Source of the DNA: SHLQ01 sp964610745
Lineage (GTDB): Bacteria > Actinomycetota > Acidimicrobiia > Acidimicrobiales > SHLQ01
Reading direction: 5' to 3'
Length of the DNA: 64,000 nucleotides
Assembly: GCA_964610745.1 (NCBI GenBank)
Contig: CAZSYL010000007.1
Location: forward strand, 1-64,000
In this document: one piece after another, positions 7,881-16,057 of the stretch
How the letters are laid out: each line of letters starts with the position of its first letter
Position numbering within the stretch: position 1 is the first letter of the stretch
Position numbers and translations under genes: made by a program
The notes under the pieces: generated by a model
Told to the model about the DNA's origin: nothing
Database searches by the model: none
What the model saw: only the letters and a program-made list of their open reading frames with translations

Positions 7881-9386
7881 TCATGGGTCGAACCTTGGGA
7901 ATCGCATCTTCGGGCCAGACTCGGCCCAATCTTGATGGTTTCGTACGTAGTTGTTTGCCACATCGTTAGTTGGGAGGTGGTCCCACGACACGCGTGGTCC
8001 CGATGACATGGCTCGATGTAATAGGTGACGCCGTCGCTGCGACCGGATCACTCGCTCCCGAATCTCCGCCGAGTTCCACCGGGTGGCTACTTCCTGTGCA
8101 AACGCGGCGACTTGCTCGCGGTAGGCCGGATCACCTGCCAGATTTCTGCGTTCGAGCGGGTCGGTGTCGATGTCGTAGAGCTGAGCCGGGTCGGTATCGC
8201 AGTGGATGTATTTGAGCGTGCCTCGGCGAATCATGAACATGGGCGCCGACGTCATCTCCGCGGTGTATTCGCCAAGGGCTTCGTCGATGTCGTCGTATTC
8301 GCCCGACCACGATGGAGCAAGGCTTCTCCCCGGCAGGTCATCGACCGGTTCGCCTCCGGCAAGGTCGATCAAGGTGGGCAAGAGATCGAGATGTGAGCAG
8401 GCGTTGCTGATCGTCCCATGCTCGACGCCGGGGCCTGCAACCACCAGCGGCACTCGTGCTGAGCGTTCGTGGAATGACATCTTGAACCAGGCGCCTCGGT
8501 CGCCGAGCATGTCGCCGTGGTCGCTGGTGACGATCACGACCGTGTCGTCGATGCGGCCAGTTTCTTCGAGCGTGGCGATGAGCTTGCCGAGCCAGTCGTC
8601 GAAGTAGCTGACGTTTGCGTAGTACCCGTGGCGAGCATTGCGGACTTGCTGATCGGTGTAACCAACCGTGTCGGCTTGAATGCCGGTGCGAATGCGCAAC
8701 GTGTGCGGGTCTAGCGAGTCGAGATCCCAATCGTCAGGCATGTCGATCTCGTCATGGTTGTACATGTCCCACCACTCGGGGCGAGCAACGTACGGGTCGT
8801 GGGGATGGATGAACGACGCGCACAACAAGAACGGCCGGTCATCGTCGTCGCGGGCCATATCGAGCAGCTTGCGCCTGGCGGCAAATCCGACTTCCTCGTC
8901 GTAATCGATCTGGTAGGTCGTGACCGCTTGGCCAGCGTCTTGTAGGACGTCCATGTTGTGATACCACTTGTCGATCCGTTCATCGGCCTGGTCCCAGTTG
9001 GGAGTCCAGGCAAAGTCGGCCGGATAGATGTCGGTGGTGAGGCGCTCTTCGAATCCGTGGAGTTGGTCGGGCCCAACGAAATGCATCTTGCCGCTGAGTA
9101 TCGTGCGGTAACCATTGAGCGATAAATGGTGCGCAAGCGTCGGCGTCGAAGCCGGAAACTCGCTCGCGTTGTCCCACGCTTCGATGACCGAGACGGGCTG
9201 GCCCGACAACATGGTGAAGCGGGCGGGGGCACACAGCGGGGAGTGGCAGTACGCCGCGTCGAATCGCGTGCCGCGAGCGGCGAGCGCGTCGAGGTTTGGA
9301 GTCTTCACGACGGGATGCCCATAGGTCGAGGTGAAGTGAGGTGCGAGCTGATCGGCCATAACCAAAAGGACGTTCGGTGAGCTCAT
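7881..9386 (-). CDS. betC: Choline-sulfatase (type I formylglycine sulfatase)
   Basis: 501 aa. The sulfatase activation motif is C52-A-P-A-R56, where Cys52 would be oxidised to formylglycine; the metal site begins at MADQLAP (10-16). The stretches TILSGKMHFVGPDQLHG and RLTTDIYPADF are specific to BetC, which hydrolyses choline-O-sulfate to choline and sulfate. SDHGDMLGDRGAW carries the second metal-site residues. The CxPAR form (not CxPSR) is accepted by formylglycine-generating enzymes. Betaine synthesis genes are not adjacent; the upstream neighbour is a transhydrogenase. No signal peptide, so cytoplasmic. Confidence 0.88.
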   Translation of the reverse strand: MSSPNVLLVMADQLAPHFTSTYGHPVVKTPNLDALAARGTRFDAAYCHSPLCAPARFTMLSGQPVSVIEAWDNASEFPASTPTLAHHLSLNGYRTILSGKMHFVGPDQLHGFEERLTTDIYPADFAWTPNWDQADERIDKWYHNMDVLQDAGQAVTTYQIDYDEEVGFAARRKLLDMARDDDDRPFLLCASFIHPHDPYVARPEWWDMYNHDEIDMPDDWDLDSLDPHTLRIRTGIQADTVGYTDQQVRNARHGYYANVSYFDDWLGKLIATLEETGRIDDTVVIVTSDHGDMLGDRGAWFKMSFHERSARVPLVVAGPGVEHGTISNACSHLDLLPTLIDLAGGEPVDDLPGRSLAPSWSGEYDDIDEALGEYTAEMTSAPMFMIRRGTLKYIHCDTDPAQLYDIDTDPLERRNLAGDPAYREQVAAFAQEVATRWNSAEIRERVIRSQRRRHLLHRAMSSGPRVSWDHLPTNDVANNYVRNHQDWAESGPKMRFPRFDP

Positions 9387-9442
9387 CGCTGCATCCTATT
9401 CTCCGGAATCGACTGTTTGGGTTGGACGCCCTGGGCTCTGTC

Positions 9443-10750
9443 CTACCAGTAGCTCAGCGCGCCCTCGTACAACGTTGTCAGCGTCTCCTGGTCGATTTCG
9501 ATCGGCGCATTGTCGAGCAGCCGCCTCTGGGGGAGTGATCCCTCGACGAGCGCGGGAACATCAGCACTGGTGTAACCGACGCCGTTGAGTCCGTTGGGCA
9601 TGTCCGTCGCCGCCATGAGCTCGATCAACCGATCGGCGAGCGCCGGTCCGGCTTCTTGTGGTCCAAGGTCGCTCGTATCAACGCCGAGCCACCCGGCTCC
9701 GTCGAGATGTCGTTGCGGATTGCCGGTCGACGTGTGGCGGAACACCGAAGGCGAGTTGACGATCACCGACATACCGTGCGGGACCATTGGTTCACCCGGG
9801 GGGTAGCCGTCGGCGGAGAAATCCTTGACCATCCCGGAAACCGAGTACGACATGCCGTGGGGAGCGTGACAACCCGCGTTGCCGAAGGCGATGCCCGCAA
9901 GGGTCGAGGCCCACATGAGTTGATGGCGTGCCTCGAAATCGCTCGCATCACGGACTGCCCGCTCGATAAAGGCGCCGGTGAGTCTGAGCGCTTCTGCGCA
10001 CCCCAGATCGCTCCATGGGTTTGCACCCTGACTAGCGGGGCGCTGGAACGGTGTCTCTGGTGCGGGGCGCTGAGTGTAGGGCCGTGCGGTGTAGGACTCG
10101 AGCGCGTGACTGAGCACATCGAAGGCGCTCGCAGCTACGACGTTGGCCGGAAGTGATGCGGTGACGAACGGGTCGATCAGCGCCCGAGACGGGCGCAGCA
10201 TCTTTGACGCAATACCTGTCTTGGCTTTCATTTCGAGCAGATCGAACACAGCAATGCCGGTGCATTCGCTCCCCGTCCCGCTCGTGGTCGGACACGCGAT
10301 GTGCGGTCTCAGAGGTCCGGGGACAGCTTCGCCTCGACCGATCGGAGCGTTGACGTAGTCGAGGAAGTCTGCGGGGTGCGTTGAGTACAGGTTGGCGGCT
10401 TTGGCGGTATCGATGACCGAGCCGCCGCCGACGGAGATGAACCCGTCCACGTTGGCATCGTTGGCGAACTTGGCCCCCGCCTGAAACGACTCGTCGGTCG
10501 GCTCGACTCGCACGTTGTTGTACAGCGCGATGTCGACGCCGGCAGCCTTTAGCGAGGCGAGCACCACGGCAACATGTTCGGTCTCGGCCAGCACGTCGTC
10601 GGTGAACACGGCGATTCGCCCGATGCCCAAGTTCTTGGCGACATCACCTGCTTCTCGGAGACAACCAGGTCCAAAGGTGATGTTCGATGCGTCGACGCTG
10701 AACGCTTCGTCACCGGTGTCGAGCGCAACGTCGTAGTAGCTACAGAGCAT
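9443..10750 (-). CDS. Hydroxyacid-oxoacid transhydrogenase (iron-containing alcohol dehydrogenase family, ADHFE1-like)
   Basis: 435 aa. It belongs to group III iron-dependent dehydrogenases: NAD-site GGGSVIDTAKAANLY, then HIACPTTSGTGSECTG, and metal-ligand region ASAFDVLSHALESY and GCHAPHGMSYSVSG. The specific insertions (RPYTQRPAPETPFQRPASQG and NPWSDLGCAEALRL) are those of hydroxyacid-oxoacid transhydrogenases, which oxidise 4-hydroxybutyrate or a similar hydroxy acid while reducing 2-oxoglutarate. It lies 56 bp upstream of betC on the same strand and may be cotranscribed. 4-hydroxybutyrate is the family's best-known substrate, not proven here. Confidence 0.85.
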   Translation of the reverse strand: MLCSYYDVALDTGDEAFSVDASNITFGPGCLREAGDVAKNLGIGRIAVFTDDVLAETEHVAVVLASLKAAGVDIALYNNVRVEPTDESFQAGAKFANDANVDGFISVGGGSVIDTAKAANLYSTHPADFLDYVNAPIGRGEAVPGPLRPHIACPTTSGTGSECTGIAVFDLLEMKAKTGIASKMLRPSRALIDPFVTASLPANVVAASAFDVLSHALESYTARPYTQRPAPETPFQRPASQGANPWSDLGCAEALRLTGAFIERAVRDASDFEARHQLMWASTLAGIAFGNAGCHAPHGMSYSVSGMVKDFSADGYPPGEPMVPHGMSVIVNSPSVFRHTSTGNPQRHLDGAGWLGVDTSDLGPQEAGPALADRLIELMAATDMPNGLNGVGYTSADVPALVEGSLPQRRLLDNAPIEIDQETLTTLYEGALSYW

Positions 10751-10779
10751 GCAATGCCACCGTAGTTGAAGGCGACGAA

Positions 10780-11613
10780 CTAGCTCGCGTTGAGATACCC
10801 ATCGAGCGCACCACGTACGTGGTTGCGACCTCGACTGAGCGCAGCACCAATCTCTTCGGTGCTTCGATTCAGTTGCTGGGCGGCGGCGTCTCTACTCGTA
10901 CCTTCGACGTCTACCAGTGCAACAACAGCAGCGTCGAATGGCGAGAGGTCCGCCAACGCGCTGTCGACAACGCCATAGAGCTCGTCGGTCGCGACGTCGG
11001 CTTCGGGGCTGAGCATATGCGATTCGCCCCAGGCGTTGGGTGATTCGAGGAAGGCGCCAGCGTCGATGCCTTCGGTGTAGAACATCGGGTAGAAGAGGTC
11101 GGCGGCGTCCGCGTCTTTGTCGAGGCTGTCCACGAACGCATCAGCGCTACCGCTGTGGTCGTACACCGAGCTCACGCGACCTTGACCGGGGTCGGGTGTT
11201 TCGGCAATGTCGACCAAAATCTCGCTGAGTCGTTCATGGGTGAAGGCTGCCGAGCCTTCTTCGAGAGCTCGTACGAACGTGGCCTCAACGATGTCGTCGG
11301 CGCTGCGGGGATCGATTGCGGCTGCGATCGTATACAGGTTCTCGGCATGTTCGGCGTACGCCGCAGCGGCCGCGTCGGCATCGTTGCTTCCCGACAGGGC
11401 GCTGTTGATGGCCTGATGAAGTTCTTCTGGCACGTCGACACCAGGTCGCCTGGAAAGAACCTCAACCGTCGAGCGCAGCTGGCTGAGATACGTCGGGCAG
11501 TTGCCGCTGCCCGACAGATGTGAGTCGAGCTCAGCTCGTTGAGCTGGGTCGAGGACATCATCGAGAATATCGGAGGCGGCGTCGACTACTTGTTCACAGG
11601 TAACGGAAGGCAT
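10780..11613 (-). CDS. Zinc-finger-like N-terminus fused to a sigma-70 region 4-like helix-turn-helix
   Basis: 277 aa from the ATG at 11613; an upstream in-frame start at 11658 is possible. The N-terminus resembles an anti-sigma zinc finger (C6, H32, C39 in the HLxxxxxC region), but the position where a second Cys is expected is Ser36. The middle (about 55-215) is acidic, alanine-rich and without a recognised domain. The C-terminus (about 220-275, LSPFDAAVVALVDVEGTS then RSTEEIGAALSRGRNHVRGAL) reads as sigma region 4. The combination suggests a regulator that senses and binds -35 DNA or a sigma partner. Function is inferred only. Confidence 0.6.
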   Translation of the reverse strand: MPSVTCEQVVDAASDILDDVLDPAQRAELDSHLSGSGNCPTYLSQLRSTVEVLSRRPGVDVPEELHQAINSALSGSNDADAAAAAYAEHAENLYTIAAAIDPRSADDIVEATFVRALEEGSAAFTHERLSEILVDIAETPDPGQGRVSSVYDHSGSADAFVDSLDKDADAADLFYPMFYTEGIDAGAFLESPNAWGESHMLSPEADVATDELYGVVDSALADLSPFDAAVVALVDVEGTSRDAAAQQLNRSTEEIGAALSRGRNHVRGALDGYLNAS

Positions 11614-11683
11614 GGATCGAATGTAGCTGGCATTACCGCACTCGTGCGGGTGTTGCACCTCGAGCTGATCGGCTATGTCCGCG

Positions 11684-12637
11684 CTAGGTCCAGGACAGGT
11701 CCGACCGGTGACTCCAATACAACTCGGGTTCGATGGCGGTTGGCATCACCTGCGGCTGCTCGGGGAGCTGGAGTTCCTCCGCCAATAGATTCGAACGAAG
11801 TTGCTCGATGGTGAGCGCTCCGCTCAGGACGATGTTGGCGGGGATGAACTGCTGTGCGGCGGCGAGCGCTATTGCATCTGGTGTGGCCTGCACGCCTTGG
11901 GCTGTGGCCGGCACGTCGCCCGCCGACGTGAGCCGGCCGTTCGCGAGCGCCTCCTTGATGATGATCGCGACGCCGTTCTTGACCAGACGTTCGATCGCAT
12001 CGGACGTTGACGTCTCGAGAAGGTTCCACGTCGTCTGGACCGCGCTGAACAGGGGTCGACCGTCGACCATGACATTGGCAACGACATCGAGGATCTGTGC
12101 TTGGTTTGCCCCACTCGTCGATACGCCGATGGCGACACCTTCATCGCGTAGAGCTCCAAGCTCGCTCAAGAGCTCGTCATCTTGCAGTGCCGGGCTTTCG
12201 GGGGTGACGGAGTGAATCTGGTACAGCGCAAGGTGTGAGCCGAGTAGGTCTTGGGATTCGACGACTTGGCGGCGAAAGGCCTCGACGCTGTGGTCTTTGA
12301 CCTCTTGGACCTCAGCGTCGAGGCGCCAGTCTGCGACATAGCGGTACCCCCACTTCGAGCCCACGACGACATCTTCAGGTTGGGTTCGCTCCAGCCAGTT
12401 CGCCAGAAATTGCTCGGCGAGACCATACGAGCGGGCAGCATCGAAGTAGCGGACGCCATTGGTGTACGCGAAGTCGAACACGTCCATCGCGTTGGCTTCC
12501 ATCGCAGCACGATCCGACCGTCCAGATAGGTCGGAGCCGTGCGAGGTTGTGATGTACGCAGGCCGACCAAGGGCCGCCGTACCCAAGCCGAGCGTCCCGG
12601 GCGGTAGTCGTTCGAGCAAGTGGTTGACAGGTGGCAT
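11684..12637 (-). CDS. Aldo/keto reductase
   Basis: 317 aa. The AKR catalytic tetrad can be seen: Asp in RYFDAARSYG, Tyr in the same motif, Lys in VGSKWGY and His in LYQIHS. GVSTSGANQAQI and the C-terminal PANIVLSGAL region fit the NADPH-binding end of the barrel. Family members reduce aldehydes or ketones with NADPH. The protein is close to the usual 310-330 aa. It is divergent from the FrcK-like kinase gene (74 bp between starts), so the two may share a regulatory region. Substrate unknown. Confidence 0.85.
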   Translation of the reverse strand: MPPVNHLLERLPPGTLGLGTAALGRPAYITTSHGSDLSGRSDRAAMEANAMDVFDFAYTNGVRYFDAARSYGLAEQFLANWLERTQPEDVVVGSKWGYRYVADWRLDAEVQEVKDHSVEAFRRQVVESQDLLGSHLALYQIHSVTPESPALQDDELLSELGALRDEGVAIGVSTSGANQAQILDVVANVMVDGRPLFSAVQTTWNLLETSTSDAIERLVKNGVAIIIKEALANGRLTSAGDVPATAQGVQATPDAIALAAAQQFIPANIVLSGALTIEQLRSNLLAEELQLPEQPQVMPTAIEPELYWSHRSDLSWT

Positions 12638-12711
12638 AGATCCGAAACCTATCCTCTTCGTCGGCCGACGTCTCGCGGGTGCTAGACAGACTTTGAGGAG
12701 GCGATGGATCG

Positions 12712-13341
12712 ATGGCGCTCAGTGGTCAAACAGAGGCAATAGCCAAGGTTCTCGGTGCGTTACCGTCCGAGTTGCCCAAGGATCACCGCTTCGTGATTGC
12801 CCTCGCCGGTCCTCCTGCGGCCGGGAAGACGACGCTTGCAGCCGCACTCGTGGACGCACTCGATAACACCGCTGGGCTGCTCGCCATGGATGGCTTCCAC
12901 TTTGATGACTCGATACTCGCTAGTCGTGGGCATCTGCCGCGAAAGGGCGCGCCGCATACTTTCGATGTCGCGAGTTATGCAATGACCTTGCGCACCGTTC
13001 GAGATTCTCCCGGTATCGAACAGTCGGTGCCAGTCTTTGATCGAGATCTCGAGCTTTCCCGAAACTGCGCGTCGCTCGTTTCATCGTCCCATCGGATTCT
13101 GGTGACCGAAGGAAACTATCTTCTGCTTCGAGACGCTCCATGGGAACCTCTTCGGGAGTTGTTCGATCTCACGGTTTGGTTGAATGTCCCGCTGGAGACG
13201 ATCGAGAAACGAACCTATGAGCGCTGGTCGAGCGCCGGCTTCCCTGCCGAAGAGATCCGTCGTCGAGCCGAAGAAAATGATCTGCCGAACGCACGAGCGA
13301 TCATTGGTAATTCGGGTCCTGCCGATCTCACCGTGTTCTAG
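12712..13341 (+). CDS. P-loop sugar/nucleoside kinase, FrcK/uridine-kinase superfamily
   Basis: 209 aa, ATG at 12712 with TTGAGGAGG just upstream. Walker A is AGPPAAGKTT, followed by MDGFHFDDS, then LPRKGAPHTFDV, VFDRDLE, VTEGNYLLL and a lid with RTYERW and NDLPNAR. This succession is that of FrcK-type kinases encoded with fructose transporters and of related PanK/URK proteins. Its substrate is a small hydroxylated metabolite; no sugar transporter is adjacent, so fructose is not supported by context. Length matches the family (about 205-215 aa). Confidence 0.8.
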   Translation: MALSGQTEAIAKVLGALPSELPKDHRFVIALAGPPAAGKTTLAAALVDALDNTAGLLAMDGFHFDDSILASRGHLPRKGAPHTFDVASYAMTLRTVRDSPGIEQSVPVFDRDLELSRNCASLVSSSHRILVTEGNYLLLRDAPWEPLRELFDLTVWLNVPLETIEKRTYERWSSAGFPAEEIRRRAEENDLPNARAIIGNSGPADLTVF

Positions 13342-13432
13342 AAATTCTTATTGCTGGAAATTTTCCGGGGCTTTTTGTGCACTTTCCGTGACATGTCTAA
13401 AGATTGCAGTTATGTTACGAATATAACGAAAT

Positions 13433-13466
13433 GCAATGCTTGTAGTAAGCGCAATGCTCGTAGTCA
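13433..13466 (+). repeat. Direct repeat in the mscS leader
   Basis: GCAATGCTTGTAGTAA (13433-13448) is repeated as GCAATGCTCGTAGTCA (13451-13466), an 18-bp phase just before the channel gene start at 13476. An A/T-rich dyad GTTAT...ATAAC lies at about 13410-13427. Together this may be a promoter/operator region; no protein that binds it can be named. Confidence 0.45.
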
Positions 13467-13475
13467 ACGGAGCTG

Positions 13476-14324
13476 GTGGTCGGAAAGCTCAATGTGGGTG
13501 AAGACATACTGACCAACGCGTTTGGTCTCGACTTTGACAGCGCGACGATCGTGACGAGCAGTGGTCCAATCGCCTTTCGCCTCTGTGGATTGACGCTCCT
13601 GTCGTTATTGGCTTCGCGTCTCGTCCGTCGTGCCGTACGGAAAGTCGATAACGTCCGGACCCGTCGCCAACTCGACTTCTTTGCTCCGAAGATCGTCCGG
13701 GTTCTCGTCCTCGCAGCAGGTCTTGAGGTCGCTGGCGTTGATGTCACCGGTATGGCGGCGGTGTTCACGACCGTTGGGTTCACCGGCGCGGTGATCTTTA
13801 CCCCACTCGGACAGAACATCGTTGCCGGCGTGGTGGCCACCCTCGATGACATCTTCGAGGTGGGCGACGTGATCGAGGTGGACGACATGTGGGGAACCGT
13901 GCTCAGCCGTTCGCTGCTTCGAATCGAACTGGGTCGGCCCGACGGAACCACGGTGTGGATCCCAAACGCGGCAGTGTCGGAGAAGACGACATTGAACCAC
14001 TCGCGTCTTGGTGGTTATCGGATCGAGGTCGTCGTGCCGCTCGATCACAACCCCGATCGGGCCCTGGCGGCTTCGATCATGGAGCGCGTGCTCAGTAGCG
14101 TGCCCTGGTTCGTGCCGGGCCGTGAATCCATGGTCTGTTTCGATTCGGTGGCTGGCGAAGCAATGATTTTCCGGGTGTATGTCTGGATTGCAGATCGGAC
14201 GACCGAACCGGTCGATCGGTCCGTGCTTCTCACGATGCTCGTGGGGGCCCTCGAAGACGAGGGGATCTCGGTCGGCCACACGACAAATCTGTCGACCCAC
14301 GCGCCTTCTCCGGCATCGGTCTGA
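13476..14324 (+). CDS. Small-conductance mechanosensitive channel family (MscS) protein
   Basis: 282 aa, GTG start at 13476 with GGAG close upstream. Transmembrane spans lie at about residues 28-50, 66-88 and 90-112, the last being the glycine/alanine-rich pore helix with VFTTVGFTGAVIFTPLGQNIVAG. The beta domain follows (FEVGDVIEVDDMWGTV and RPDGTTVWIPNA), then an alpha/beta C-terminal domain. The channel opens on membrane tension and releases solutes after hypo-osmotic shock. It has the minimum number of spans for the family. It stands alone, 95 bp before the cyclase operon. Confidence 0.87.
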   Translation: MVGKLNVGEDILTNAFGLDFDSATIVTSSGPIAFRLCGLTLLSLLASRLVRRAVRKVDNVRTRRQLDFFAPKIVRVLVLAAGLEVAGVDVTGMAAVFTTVGFTGAVIFTPLGQNIVAGVVATLDDIFEVGDVIEVDDMWGTVLSRSLLRIELGRPDGTTVWIPNAAVSEKTTLNHSRLGGYRIEVVVPLDHNPDRALAASIMERVLSSVPWFVPGRESMVCFDSVAGEAMIFRVYVWIADRTTEPVDRSVLLTMLVGALEDEGISVGHTTNLSTHAPSPASV

Positions 14325-14343
14325 CCACGTCGACATGACCAAA

Positions 14344-14362
14344 ATTCGGTTCTAGTCCGAAT
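14344..14362 (+). promoter_or_regulatory. Inverted repeat ATTCGG-N7-CCGAAT
   Basis: Perfect 6-bp arms spaced by 7 bp lie 20 bp after the MscS stop and 58 bp before the cyclase start. It could be a weak terminator stem or an operator for the cyclase operon. No T-tract follows, so a regulator site is slightly favoured. Confidence 0.35.
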
Positions 14363-14419
14363 CGCCTATCTCGAATAAAGGTGTTCAACCTGACGTAATT
14401 TGCCGCCGATCATTCTTCC

Positions 14420-16057
14420 GTGGTTCCAATAGACCAGAGTTCACGGAGCGATGGCGGTTCGCGCGTCGAGATCATCTCGGCAAACGCTGCTGCTGTCAGT
14501 GCTTTCGCGCTTACTCGCGTGACGATGGCTCTCGTGATCCTGGGCACGCTCTTTATCGGCGGCTTCGGCTCGCCCGAGCCCGTCGTCTTCATCGTCCAAA
14601 TCGGTGTTGCCGCAACATCGGTGCTCGCCCTTGGACTATCGATTCGAACACTGATCCAGCGCGGACGGGTCAGAACAATGACGGCCAACCAGGCATGGGG
14701 CCTCATTCTGCTCGACTCGATCCTCGCCGTTGGCGTGATGGTCGTGATCGACGCGGAGACGAGTCCGTTGGCGTGGGTCGCGCTCATTACGCCGGTTCTT
14801 GAAACAGCTGTGCTGTTCTCAATGTTGAGTGCTGGTCTCGTCTGGCTGGGCCTGAGTTTGGCTTTTCTGGCGTTCCAGCTGACTACCAACGCGTCCGACA
14901 ACGCAACGACCGACACCCTGGTTCTCTCGATTCAGCAGTTGCTGGCCGTTCTGTTCGTTGCCGGTCCAGCGTCGCTCATGGCCGACTCGGCCGAGCAGAG
15001 GATCGAACAACTGGCCGAAGCGCGCCGCAGCGCCGATGAAACATCGAAGAGGCTCCGCTCGGTTGCTACCAGCGCTCGACTGATGTCCCAGGATCAAACG
15101 ATCGACGGCATTCTCGGGATCGTTTCGCAGAGTGCATCCGAAATTGGTTTTGATCAAGCTGATGTGGTGGTTCGTGACGAGCGCGGAAACCTGAGAGTTC
15201 ATTCGATCGACTCGAACGGGCCCGCACTCAAAATCGACCCCGAGATTCTCAGCTCCAACTTCGGCGACGATGACGTTGCCTCAGCTTCGAAGGACGATTC
15301 GGCTTACGGCGACGCACTCCGTTTGGCCGGGGTTGACTTCGGCTACAGCGTGTCGATCAACAATGAAACCAATGTCGATGAGCCCAATCCGGTGCTCCGT
15401 GCATGGAACAAGCAAGGGCCTGCGTCGGTTGCGGACCTGCAGGTTCTCGCGTTGCTGGTGGGTCATGCGCGAGAAACCTATCGCGCCGCCGAGCTCTTGA
15501 GCGAAGCCCAGTCCCACGCAGATCGGCTTCGTCATGAGGTCCGTCACGATGGCCTCACGGGCTTGGCAAACCGAGCGTTCGTGCTTGAAACCCTGGAAGA
15601 CCGGATCGAGACCAGCGAGTCGATGGCCCTGTTCTTCATCGATCTTGACGGCTTCAAAGACGTGAACGACAACCATGGTCACCGAGCTGGTGATGCGGCC
15701 CTCGTTGAAGTTGCCAACCGCCTACTCGAGACCAAAAGGGATGGTGAGCTCGTTGGACGCATGGGAGGCGACGAGTTCGTCCTTCTGACCCCAATGACCT
15801 CTTTCGACAACCTCGAAACACTTCGTGCCTATGGCGACGAGATCGTTGAGTCGTTGAGCGAACCGATCGAGTTCGAAGACGAAGTCATCGAACTCGGTGC
15901 ATCGACAGGAGTTGCAGTCCATGACGGCGATCTCGGACCAGATCAGTTCATCAGTCAGGCCGACGATGCCATGTACGAAGTGAAGCGTCGCGGTGGCGGC
16001 ACCGAGATTAGCAACGCAACGGTCGATCTATTCGAAGAGGAACGGAAGGCGTCATGA
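14420..16057 (+). CDS. Membrane diguanylate cyclase with GAF-like sensor (GGDEF)
   Basis: 545 aa, GTG start at 14420. About six hydrophobic spans fill residues 20-160. A coiled segment and a GAF-like domain (about 190-365, with residues such as GFDQADVVVRDERGNL) follow, then the GGDEF domain (about 372-535) opening with RHDGLTGLANRAFV. The catalytic motif GGDEF is intact at 449-453, with ALFFIDLDGFKDVND upstream, so it should make cyclic di-GMP from two GTP. No RxxD inhibitory site is evident at the usual place. The stop overlaps the next gene start by four bases (ATGA), so it is translationally coupled to the HATPase sensor. Confidence 0.9.
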   Translation: MVPIDQSSRSDGGSRVEIISANAAAVSAFALTRVTMALVILGTLFIGGFGSPEPVVFIVQIGVAATSVLALGLSIRTLIQRGRVRTMTANQAWGLILLDSILAVGVMVVIDAETSPLAWVALITPVLETAVLFSMLSAGLVWLGLSLAFLAFQLTTNASDNATTDTLVLSIQQLLAVLFVAGPASLMADSAEQRIEQLAEARRSADETSKRLRSVATSARLMSQDQTIDGILGIVSQSASEIGFDQADVVVRDERGNLRVHSIDSNGPALKIDPEILSSNFGDDDVASASKDDSAYGDALRLAGVDFGYSVSINNETNVDEPNPVLRAWNKQGPASVADLQVLALLVGHARETYRAAELLSEAQSHADRLRHEVRHDGLTGLANRAFVLETLEDRIETSESMALFFIDLDGFKDVNDNHGHRAGDAALVEVANRLLETKRDGELVGRMGGDEFVLLTPMTSFDNLETLRAYGDEIVESLSEPIEFEDEVIELGASTGVAVHDGDLGPDQFISQADDAMYEVKRRGGGTEISNATVDLFEEERKAS

